DNA of 41,818 nt. It comes from Candidatus Gastranaerophilales bacterium. GTDB lineage: Bacteria > Cyanobacteriota > Vampirovibrionia > Gastranaerophilales > Gastranaerophilaceae. How positions within the stretch are numbered: the stretch's first letter is position 1; the number at the start of each line of letters is the position of its first letter. The DNA lies in contig CALVBP010000015.1 of assembly GCA_944325825.1 (NCBI GenBank), positions 1 through 41,818 of the forward strand. The letters run 5' to 3'. Below the pieces are notes generated by a model, which was not told where the DNA came from, searched no databases, and saw only the letters and a list, made by a program, of their open reading frames with translations. Both the position numbers and the translations under genes were made by a program. Below, in pieces: positions 1 through 7,111 of this stretch.

Positions 1-89
1 TCCCTTAATACCTCTTACGGCACTTTTTACCAAAATCTTTAATCTTTTTTACTAAATCGTTACATTTCGTTACAAATTAAAAGACATAA

Positions 90-119
90 AAAAATCCGGT
101 TTTTTAAAACCGGATTTTT
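90..119 (-). terminator. Rho-independent terminator of the 143-895 gene
   Basis: A hairpin pairs 90-103 with 106-119; its core is ATCCGG/CCGGAT extended by A-T pairs. On the minus strand the stem is followed by a run of T (complement of the A-run at 88-94), and it lies about 25 bases after the stop codon of the minus-strand gene. The A/T arms could also let it work on the plus strand. Confidence 0.75.
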
Positions 120-142
120 GATTATTATAACTAAAATTATTA

Positions 143-895
143 TTAACCGAGACCGAATGTCGGGGCGGAATCTTTGATACCTTCCGAACAAGCTTGTTTG
201 ATAGATTCGAGTCTTGCCCTTGCATCTGCCAGTTGAGCTTCGCAGCTTTCTCTTTCGAGATCCATTTCTGTTTCTTGCATTTCGAGAGGTGCGAGTGCTG
301 CATCTTGTTCTTCTTCCAGTGCTGCTTCTTGAGCTTGCAGCCAGATTGAAATATTGCTCTGATACTGCTGGCTCATTTGTTGAGACATCATTTGAGCTTG
401 CTGCTGCATCATTTGACCTTGTCTCATTGCATACAGGAATGCGTTTACTTGATCTTCTGTATATTCATTAACGAATTTACCATCTTTATCTTTGAAGGTT
501 CCGCCTGTTGTCATGTAGTCATTCATCATACCATTGATTTGGTCTTGACTGAATGCTGGAATCTGTTTGTCTCCAAGCTGAATACCTTGTCCGTTATTAA
601 GTAAGGCGCTGCCTATAAAATTCATAACAAATCCATTCATACCCGTGAAGTTCATCGGGTTGAATGAATTAACACCTAAACCATACATATTTTGGAATGC
701 AACAGTAGCTTGAGATTGCATCATTTTAGCTTGTGCTTGCAATGCAGTCTGCCTGCTGGCATACATTTTTTGGACACGAGAAATGTTCTTAGTGATCCGC
801 TCTTTACTATTGGATGCTCTAAGCTGACGTAAGGTTAATTTGTTTATCTTACGCTGCAATCTTAATTTTTCGTGTAGTAATAATAAGAATGCCAT
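143..895 (-). CDS. Met/Gln-rich helical protein of unknown function
   Basis: A 250-residue protein I do not recognise. The N-terminal 40 residues are basic (KLRLQRKINKLTLRQLR). A middle section is rich in Met, Phe, Asn and Gly (about residues 60-120), followed by a stretch of repeated QMM/QQ (about 155-180) and a highly acidic, coiled-coil-like tail (about 185-235) ending in FGLG. There is no signal peptide or clear membrane helix. The ATG at 895 follows an AAGGA ribosome binding site by nine bases, and a strong terminator follows the stop. The overall plan, an assembly-prone middle plus a helical acidic tail, would suit a structural or exported protein, but that is inference only. It resembles the protein at 30168-30599 in its acidic helical C-terminus. 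Confidence 0.75.
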   Translation of the reverse strand: MAFLLLLHEKLRLQRKINKLTLRQLRASNSKERITKNISRVQKMYASRQTALQAQAKMMQSQATVAFQNMYGLGVNSFNPMNFTGMNGFVMNFIGSALLNNGQGIQLGDKQIPAFSQDQINGMMNDYMTTGGTFKDKDGKFVNEYTEDQVNAFLYAMRQGQMMQQQAQMMSQQMSQQYQSNISIWLQAQEAALEEEQDAALAPLEMQETEMDLERESCEAQLADARARLESIKQACSEGIKDSAPTFGLG

Positions 896-1090
896 TGCTC
901 AGTCCTTATACTTTTTATACTCTTATATATATTAAGTATATTATTTACAGTAAATTGCAGGTTTTATAAGATTTTGTTACAAAACTTTACAAATTAATAT
1001 AAATAAAAAGTATATGCTTTAATCATAATTAATTATTTTGGGCATAAATAGATTTGATAAATTTTACAATAAATTATAAAATATTTACAA

Positions 1091-2080
1091 ATGAAATGTA
1101 AAAAATTAACAAACGAACAAATAATTATTTCTTTAGACAGATTGACAAGGTTTAAAAAAACTCGAGATAAATATTTAAGAGTTTATACTGATATTATACT
1201 CTCAAGCCTTTATGAACCCGTAATAAGAAAGAATGATATTTTAAAAATGGGATATGATAAGATTACAGAGATTGTATCCGATATTTTTAATTATACACTT
1301 GGGGTTCCTGATGATTATGAAATTAACAAAAAACTGGAAGAGTACGAAAACAGTATTTTTATTAACGATAGTAAAACTAAGCTTTTATTAAAAAACAGAA
1401 TAAATTATAAAGCAGCTTTAGACATTCTGCCTCAAGATATTCCGATAAATTTAAGATGGCTAAAATCGTTACAAAATGATACAAATTTAAGACAAATCAG
1501 AGAGATTAATTTATTAAAATTCCCGGTAGAAAAAGTCATTTTGGTTGAAGGGATAACGGAAGAAATTTTATTACCCGCATTTGCAAGGTTTCTGGAACAT
1601 GATTTCTATGCAAAAGGCATACAGGTTATAGCAGCCGGTGGAAAAAACCAGGTTGTGAAAATGTATTATAAATTAGCAGAAGAACTAAAAATTCCGATAT
1701 TTGTGCTTCTGGACAAGGATGCGGAAGAAAATATCAGACAAATTGAACCAAAATTACGTAATGGCGATAAAATTCATTTAGTTTCCTGCGGCGAGTTTGA
1801 AGACTTGCTGTCAAAATCGTTAATAGTAAAGACAGTTAATTCACATTTTAGAAATTTTTTAAGTATAACAGAAGCGGATTTATTATCAAATATACCCACG
1901 GCAAGAATTCTGGAAGAGTTATTTAAGACTAAAGGTCTGCATGAGTTTAAGAAAGCTGAATTCGCAAAATTAGTTAGAGAGAATATAAACTCAATCAGTG
2001 ATATTTCAAATGAGATATCAGCAATCATAAATGAAATAGCGGGAGAAAACAAAACTCTTGACACTAAAATATGTTCCTGA
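1091..2080 (+). CDS. Stand-alone OLD-type TOPRIM domain protein
   Basis: A 329-residue protein. Residues 148-240 look like a TOPRIM fold of the OLD nuclease kind: VILVEGITEE gives the metal-binding Glu (E153, with E157), AAGG follows at about 181-184, then LLDKDAEE supplies the Asp pair (D208, D210), and GEFEDLL (about 234-240) matches the later acidic element. The first 145 residues are helical and charged and do not contain the Walker A/B or signature motifs of the ABC ATPase that OLD proteins normally carry. TOPRIM domains cut or join nucleic acid using divalent metal; the substrate here is unknown. The ATG has no obvious Shine-Dalgarno sequence, and a TATAAA lies only ten bases upstream. 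The gene ends 65 bases before tRNA-Lys. Alternatives are a primase-like or RNase M5-like TOPRIM, but the motif spacing suits OLD better. Confidence 0.65.
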   Translation: MKCKKLTNEQIIISLDRLTRFKKTRDKYLRVYTDIILSSLYEPVIRKNDILKMGYDKITEIVSDIFNYTLGVPDDYEINKKLEEYENSIFINDSKTKLLLKNRINYKAALDILPQDIPINLRWLKSLQNDTNLRQIREINLLKFPVEKVILVEGITEEILLPAFARFLEHDFYAKGIQVIAAGGKNQVVKMYYKLAEELKIPIFVLLDKDAEENIRQIEPKLRNGDKIHLVSCGEFEDLLSKSLIVKTVNSHFRNFLSITEADLLSNIPTARILEELFKTKGLHEFKKAEFAKLVRENINSISDISNEISAIINEIAGENKTLDTKICS

Positions 2081-2145
2081 TAACATATTTTTTGTGGTCG
2101 AAAGACTGAAATAGCCGAAGTATTTGCGGTAAATTGAATAAATAT

Positions 2146-2218
2146 GCGCTTGTAGCTCAGCAGGTAGAGCACTCCCCTTTTAAGGGATAGGTCGCGCGTT
2201 CGAATCGCGCCAAGCGCA
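2146..2218 (+). tRNA. tRNA-Lys (anticodon UUU)
   Basis: A 73-nt cloverleaf can be drawn: acceptor GCGCTTG/CAAGCGC, D stem GCTC/GAGC, anticodon stem CTCCC/GGGAT (first pair open) around loop CTTTTAA, variable AGGTC, T stem GCGCG/CGCGC around TTCGAAT, discriminator A. The anticodon TTT at 2179-2181 reads Lys codons AAA/AAG. CCA is not encoded. This tRNA is a classical carrier of mnm5(s2)U34, which is relevant to the MnmC2-like gene at 7112. Confidence 0.96.
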
Positions 2219-2282
2219 TATTTTTATGTCTGAAACTATAAATTGCTTCCGGTTTCCAAGCACATTAATTTTTTCTTTGTAA

Positions 2283-2288
2283 TATAAT
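2283..2288 (+). promoter_or_regulatory. Candidate -10 box of dxr
   Basis: A consensus TATAAT ends six bases before the dxr ATG, so transcription would start at or beside the start codon. No convincing -35 box is present at the normal distance, and no Shine-Dalgarno sequence precedes the ATG. The call rests on the -10 match alone. Confidence 0.35.
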
Positions 2289-2294
2289 ACTCCT

Positions 2295-3413
2295 ATGAAG
2301 AGAAAAATAAGCATACTAGGTTCGACAGGCTCTATAGGAAGACAGGCTCTTGAGGTTATTGAAAAACTTTCAGATAGCTTTGAAATAATTGCTCTTACTG
2401 CAGGGAATAATACTGCACTTTTAAATGAACAAATCCGTAAATTTAAGCCTAAATATGCATTTGCAAACAATATTAATGAAATAGAGGGTGCAAAACCTGC
2501 ATTGCTGGATGAAATTTGTGCAAATAAAGAAAATGACATAATATTAGTAGCTGTATCAGGTAAAGTTGGGTTAAAACCCACTATAACAGCTATTAATAAT
2601 GGTATTGATATAGCTCTGGCTAACAAAGAAACCCTTGTTATGGCCGGGGATATAGTGATGCCGCTTGCAAAGAAAAATAATGTTAATATAATTCCGGTAG
2701 ACAGTGAACATTGCGCAATTCATCAGTGTATTAAAGATATTTCTCAGGTGGATAAATTAATAATAACAGCTTCCGGCGGACCATTTTTGCACAAAAGTAT
2801 TGATGATATGAAAAATGCTACTGTTGAAGAGACTCTTCATCACCCGAGATGGAACATGGGCAAAAAAATTACGGTAGATAGTGCAACCCTTATGAACAAA
2901 GGTTTAGAAGTGATTGAAGCTCATCATTTGTTTAATATGAGTTATGATAAAATACAGGTCGTTGTTCATCCTCAAAGTATTGTACATTCGGCAATTGAAT
3001 ATATAGATGGAAGTGTAATCGCACAGCTCGGACTTCCGAGCATGCATATACCAATACAGTATGCAATTACGTATCCGGAACGTTTTGAAGGAATAAAATC
3101 AAAAACCTTTAGCTTCTCGGAAATAGCAAGACTCGATTTTGAAGAACCTGATTGGGAAAAATTCAAAGCTTTAAAAATTGCTTACTCTTGCGGCCGATAT
3201 GGCGGGTCTTTGCCTATCTGTATGAATGCTGCTAATGAAGAAGCTGTTTTTGCGTTCTTGCAAGGGAAAATTAAATTATTTGATATAATTGACACTGTAG
3301 TAAAAATGCTTGATGAGCATACTCCTGTCTATAACCTGACACTGGATGAAATTTTTGAAATTGACAAAGAAGTTAGAATGAAAACGAGAGAATCTTTTTT
3401 ACAGTATAAGTAG
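2295..3413 (+). CDS. dxr: 1-deoxy-D-xylulose-5-phosphate reductoisomerase
   Basis: DXR converts DXP to 2-C-methyl-D-erythritol 4-phosphate with NADPH, the committed step of the MEP isoprenoid pathway. The 372-residue protein starts with the NADPH-binding GSTGSIGRQ, has ALANKETLVMAG, and contains the metal/substrate loop PVDSEHCAIHQ, then ITASGGPF and HHPRWNMGKKITVDSATLMNKGLE, and the downstream NAANEEAV. It is slightly shorter than the usual 380-400 residues but has all the motifs I can check. The ATG has almost no leader. The YbaK-like gene follows after two bases, so the two are probably co-transcribed. The usual partner rseP is not next to it. Confidence 0.96.
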   Translation: MKRKISILGSTGSIGRQALEVIEKLSDSFEIIALTAGNNTALLNEQIRKFKPKYAFANNINEIEGAKPALLDEICANKENDIILVAVSGKVGLKPTITAINNGIDIALANKETLVMAGDIVMPLAKKNNVNIIPVDSEHCAIHQCIKDISQVDKLIITASGGPFLHKSIDDMKNATVEETLHHPRWNMGKKITVDSATLMNKGLEVIEAHHLFNMSYDKIQVVVHPQSIVHSAIEYIDGSVIAQLGLPSMHIPIQYAITYPERFEGIKSKTFSFSEIARLDFEEPDWEKFKALKIAYSCGRYGGSLPICMNAANEEAVFAFLQGKIKLFDIIDTVVKMLDEHTPVYNLTLDEIFEIDKEVRMKTRESFLQYK

Positions 3414-3415
3414 TT

Positions 3416-3877
3416 ATGAGTATTGAAAAAGTAAAAAAATATTTTAATAAGTATAATATGGAAGATAAGGTTCTGGAATTTAAGGTTTCCAGTGCAACTG
3501 TTGAATTGGCAGCACAAGCTCTAAATGTTGAACCGGCAAGAATAGCTAAAACACTTTCTTTTAAACAGGGTGATGACTGTGTGCTAATAGTTTGTGCCGG
3601 TGATGTTCGTATTGATAATAAAAAATATAAATCTTATTTCCATACAAAAGCTCGTATGCTTTCTCCTGAAGAAGTTTTTGAAGCTACAGGACATATGATA
3701 GGAGGGGTCTGTCCCTTTGGAATTGATGATAGTATTAAAGTTTACACAGATATCTCCTTAAAACGTTTTAACACAGTTTTCCCGGCATGTGGAAGCAGTA
3801 ACTCCGCTATTGAACTAAACTGTGATGAGTTGTTTAAATATTCGTCAAGTCTGGGCTGGGTTGATGTATGCAGTTAG
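3416..3877 (+). CDS. YbaK/EbsC-family aminoacyl-tRNA deacylase
   Basis: This 153-residue single-domain protein matches the YbaK/EbsC/ProX fold that hydrolyses mischarged tRNAs in trans, most often Ala- or Cys-tRNA(Pro). Visible family features are SSATVELAAQALNVEPARIAKTLSF near the N-terminus (residues 25-49), DVRIDNKKYK with the conserved lysine, the MLSPEEVFEATGHMIGGVCPFG block (about 82-103), and a late SSNSAIELNCDEL. The ATG lies two bases after the dxr stop with no clear Shine-Dalgarno sequence, so translation is probably coupled. The 3' end overlaps the convergent bioF by 4 bases. Which misacylated tRNA it edits cannot be told from the sequence. Confidence 0.88.
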   Translation: MSIEKVKKYFNKYNMEDKVLEFKVSSATVELAAQALNVEPARIAKTLSFKQGDDCVLIVCAGDVRIDNKKYKSYFHTKARMLSPEEVFEATGHMIGGVCPFGIDDSIKVYTDISLKRFNTVFPACGSSNSAIELNCDELFKYSSSLGWVDVCS

Positions 3878-5007
3878 GATTTTACGATTTCAAGTATTTT
3901 TTCAAAGTCTTCAATCCTTGAATCAGCAGTCAATGATATCCTTAGCCTGGAAGTTCCTTCTGGTACAGTCGGAGGTCTTATTGCCGGTATATAATAACCT
4001 TGTGATTTTAGGTTTTCAGAAACATTAAGCGTTTTTTCATTATTCCCTATTATAATCGGTATAATTTGAGATTCTGAAACCGTCTCAAATCCATTTAGGT
4101 TTATAAGTTTATGAGCTTTTTGTGTAACATTTTCAAGAATATCTTTTTGTGATTTTAAATACTCAATTTTCTCTGTAAGAAGCCAGTTTGTCCAGGCAAT
4201 GTTAATAGGGGGAATAGATGTGGAAAAGATAAATGACCTTGCTTTATTTATTAAATAATCAATAATATCAGCAGTAGATACGCAAAATGCACCGAAGGAG
4301 CCGACGGCTTTGCCAAAAGTAGCAGTTATTATATCAATATCTTTACCGCAGCCGATTCCAGATAGAGTTTTCCCGCAAGCACAAAAAGCATGTGCTTCAT
4401 CCACCATCAACAGACAATTATATTTATTTTTTAATTCAATCAGCTTATCTAGATTAGCAATATCACCATCCATACTGAATACAGATTCTGTTACAATTAG
4501 TGCTTTATTATAATTACTGCGTTTTGTTTGAAGAATTTTCTCGAGTTGATTGTAATCAAAATGTTTGAACCTGATAAATTCTCCCTCTGCAAGTCTCATA
4601 CCATCAATTATACTTGCATGATTCAATTTATCAGAAAATACAACATCTCCTTTATTTATAAGGGCAGAAATAACACCCAGATTGCATTGATATCCCGTAT
4701 TAAATATCAAAGCCTTATCTTTGTTAAATATTCCGGCTAAAGTTGATTCTAGCTCTTTGAATTCAATTGAAGTTCCGCTTAATAACCTTGCTGAAGCTGA
4801 AGAAAAAAGCTTGTTGCTGCCGGTTTTATAAAAGTCCTTTAAAAGTTCGGTTTTAGTACTTATACCTAAATAGTCATTTGATGCGAAATTTATGTATTCC
4901 TTTCCATCAATAATTACTTTACAATCTCTTTTATATTCAATATCCGGAATTTGTCTGAATTGTCCGTTTTCTTTTAATGTTATTAAATCTTCTTCAAGGC
5001 TTCTCAA
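3874..5007 (-). CDS. bioF: 8-amino-7-oxononanoate synthase (alpha-oxoamine synthase)
   Basis: A PLP enzyme joining pimeloyl-thioester and L-alanine in biotin synthesis. The 377-residue protein shows the family landmarks: FASNDYLGI near the start, SARLLSGTS, SDKLNHASIIDGMRLA, the PLP-stacking MVDEAHAFCACG and the Schiff-base lysine in ATFGKAVGSFGAF. The TFGKAxGSFGAF form favours BioF over threonine-linked Kbl, but other alpha-oxoamine synthases remain possible. The start is TTG at 5007: GGAG sits five bases upstream and the N-terminus aligns with family members. It begins three bases beyond the ctpA stop, so the two form an operon. No other biotin gene is in the window. Confidence 0.88.
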   Translation of the reverse strand: MRSLEEDLITLKENGQFRQIPDIEYKRDCKVIIDGKEYINFASNDYLGISTKTELLKDFYKTGSNKLFSSASARLLSGTSIEFKELESTLAGIFNKDKALIFNTGYQCNLGVISALINKGDVVFSDKLNHASIIDGMRLAEGEFIRFKHFDYNQLEKILQTKRSNYNKALIVTESVFSMDGDIANLDKLIELKNKYNCLLMVDEAHAFCACGKTLSGIGCGKDIDIITATFGKAVGSFGAFCVSTADIIDYLINKARSFIFSTSIPPINIAWTNWLLTEKIEYLKSQKDILENVTQKAHKLINLNGFETVSESQIIPIIIGNNEKTLNVSENLKSQGYYIPAIRPPTVPEGTSRLRISLTADSRIEDFEKILEIVKS

Positions 5008-5009
5008 AG

Positions 5010-6242
5010 TTACTCCATTTCCTTTAATATGGCTTTTGCTTTTTCAAGCTGAATATCATTTTTATTGCTATTCAGGTTAAAATCGAACTCATTTCCTACT
5101 TCAACATCAGGTTTTATTCCAAGCTTATTTATATCAGTACCGTTTGGAGTTAAATATCTTGCGATAGTTACATTTAGTCCTGTCCTGTTCGGCAACGGTA
5201 CAACTTTTTGTACCAGACCTTTCCCAAAGGTTTTTCTTCCGACAAGAGTTGCTTTATGATAATCTTTTAAAGCTCCGGATAGAATTTCGCTTGCGCTTGC
5301 GCTCGCTCCATTCACAAGAACTACGAGAGGCTTTGTCAGAATTGGCTGTACAGTATTTGCCTGAATAGATTTTTTGTATCCATTACGGTATATAATTTCT
5401 ACAATTTCACCCTGAGGTATAAACATATTTGCTATAAATACAGCATTATCAAGTAACCCGCCGGTATTGCCTCTTAAGTCTATAATCATTGAATCAGTAT
5501 TTTTTGTGTTTTCAAGAGCCTCGACAAATTCACTGGGAGTTGTTCCCCCCATAAAGCTTACTATTTGAATATAGCCGATATGGTTATCAATAACGGAGCT
5601 TTTAACATTTTTAATCTTGATTTCTTTTCGTTTTATTTTTTTTGTAACTTTTTTACCGTTTCTTATTAATGTGAGTTCAACAACGCTGTTTTCCGGCCCC
5701 CTGACAAGAGCTGCCACATCAGAAATATTCATTCCGTTTGTATCTTTTCCATCCACAGCAGAGATGATATCTCCTTGCTTAATTTGAGCAAAATCCGCAG
5801 GAGTTGAAGGGATAACATTAAAAACTTCAATTTTGCCTGAATTTGAATATATATTTACTCCGATTCCAAAAATTTTTGAAGTTATTGAGGTCGTGAGATC
5901 CTCATAATCCTTTTTATTCATAAATCGTGTATATGGCTCATTCAAACTGGCTATCATTGTGTCTATAGCAACTTTAGCATCATCATCTGTTTTGAGTTTA
6001 CCATTGTATCTGGTCTTCCAACGATACCAATCCTGATGATTTAATGTTGGCTCATAATATTCTCTATATAAAACTTTCCAGGTTTTATCAAAAAGTTTTT
6101 GCGGTTGAACTTCTTCATTATTATAAATAGCCTGGTCCGAAAAAAAAGTGTTAGCTTTGGTAAAGGCTGTCATAAAGACTTTATTAAAAATTACCAAAAT
6201 TAATACTAACAATAACGGTATTATTAAGTGCTTCGTCTTCAT
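5010..6242 (-). CDS. ctpA: S41 C-terminal processing peptidase (CtpA/Prc type)
   Basis: A membrane-anchored or periplasmic serine protease that trims proteins from the C-terminus. The N-terminus MKTKHLIIPLLLVLILVIF is a membrane segment or signal peptide. A PDZ domain follows (about residues 115-195; SKIFGIGVNIYS to PENSVVELTLIR), then the S41 domain with DLRGNTGGLLD, the nucleophile region VNGASASASEIL and the catalytic-lysine region GRKTFGKGLVQ. I chose the ATG at 6242 (410 aa). A TTG 18 bases upstream extends the frame but has no ribosome binding site. The gene runs directly into bioF. In oxygenic cyanobacteria CtpA matures the D1 protein; that substrate is not expected here, so a general envelope role is more likely. 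Confidence 0.9.
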   Translation of the reverse strand: MKTKHLIIPLLLVLILVIFNKVFMTAFTKANTFFSDQAIYNNEEVQPQKLFDKTWKVLYREYYEPTLNHQDWYRWKTRYNGKLKTDDDAKVAIDTMIASLNEPYTRFMNKKDYEDLTTSITSKIFGIGVNIYSNSGKIEVFNVIPSTPADFAQIKQGDIISAVDGKDTNGMNISDVAALVRGPENSVVELTLIRNGKKVTKKIKRKEIKIKNVKSSVIDNHIGYIQIVSFMGGTTPSEFVEALENTKNTDSMIIDLRGNTGGLLDNAVFIANMFIPQGEIVEIIYRNGYKKSIQANTVQPILTKPLVVLVNGASASASEILSGALKDYHKATLVGRKTFGKGLVQKVVPLPNRTGLNVTIARYLTPNGTDINKLGIKPDVEVGNEFDFNLNSNKNDIQLEKAKAILKEME

Positions 6243-6320
6243 AAGATTATTTAACACCAATAAAGATTACTAATCAATATACAATTAAGACTACAGCATG
6301 CCTATTATAATAACCTTATA

Positions 6321-6989
6321 CTATTGATTTTCATATCCCGGTGAGGTAAGCGGCAGATTTTTATACCCTTCGTTTGCATATACAGTTTTCTTAATATATT
6401 TGTTTGTATAATTTCCCTTTTCTAGTAATTGCTTTAGTACATTTTCTCTTGTTACGAGGGCTGAATCAGTATCATTAGATTCGGGATATTTTCTTAAAAT
6501 ATCACACCATACTGTCGCTTCCATTGTCCATGCATATGTCTCTTCGCTCAATGAATTGTATTCATCCTGATGCAAAGCTTCATGGGATAGGAGTGCGGCA
6601 AGAGCCCCCGGCGGAGCTTCTTTATGTTTAGGATTTATATATATATATAGTTTCCCTTTTTTCTTCCAGCCAACTGCGTCATAACTTGCATACGCCGGGT
6701 TTAGCTCAGAGAGGTCTTTGAATTCAATTTTTACAGGCTCCTGAGTTAGATTGTATCCCAGTATAGCCTTTCTTGAGAATTCTCCCGTTGTACCTTCCAG
6801 CATATCTAACGCTACATGGAATATTTGTTCATTTGAAACCCTTTTATATTCATCTGCTAAGCTGTCAATATATTCTTGAGAATATTTTTGCGGTAACTTT
6901 ACTCCAATCGGAACAGGTTCTAATTTTGCTGCTAAAACCTGTGGTATCGCTAGTATTAGGGCAATTATTAATAATGTAAACTTTTTCAT
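6321..6989 (-). CDS. Secreted putative zinc peptidase with HEALH motif
   Basis: A 222-residue protein with a clear signal peptide: MKKF followed by a hydrophobic stretch ending at VLAA, with predicted cleavage near residue 20. Around residue 135 it has LLSHEALHQDEYNSLSEE, which contains HExxH (HEALH), the usual zinc site of metallopeptidases; one of the glutamates of the SEE group could be a third ligand. The rest (residues 20-120 and the C-terminal 60) matches no family I can name. It lies 78 bases upstream of ctpA on the same strand, so both may act outside the cytoplasmic membrane. The ATG at 6989 follows AGGGAT. Peptidase activity is inferred from the motif only. Confidence 0.7.
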   Translation of the reverse strand: MKKFTLLIIALILAIPQVLAAKLEPVPIGVKLPQKYSQEYIDSLADEYKRVSNEQIFHVALDMLEGTTGEFSRKAILGYNLTQEPVKIEFKDLSELNPAYASYDAVGWKKKGKLYIYINPKHKEAPPGALAALLSHEALHQDEYNSLSEETYAWTMEATVWCDILRKYPESNDTDSALVTRENVLKQLLEKGNYTNKYIKKTVYANEGYKNLPLTSPGYENQ

Positions 6990-7076
6990 AAGCTATCCCT
7001 CAAATCTCTATACTTTATATTATATACGTCACTGCATGAGAAAGTCAAAATTCAATTTGTAATATATAAAAACAAT

Positions 7077-7105
7077 TTGCGTCATACTAAAAACCTTGAT
7101 ATAAT
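7077..7105 (+). promoter_or_regulatory. Promoter of the 7112-9782 gene pair, candidate leaderless
   Basis: TTGCGT (7077-7082), a 17-base spacer, and an extended -10 TGATATAAT (7097-7105). The -10 ends six bases before the ATG at 7112, which would place the transcript start on the start codon. No Shine-Dalgarno sequence is present between them. Confidence 0.5.
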
Positions 7106-7111
7106 TGAATT

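Noticed and set aside
2146-2218. tRNA-Lys as an integration attachment site for the TOPRIM gene
   Set aside because: I found no second copy of the tRNA 3' end, no integrase and no boundary in base composition.
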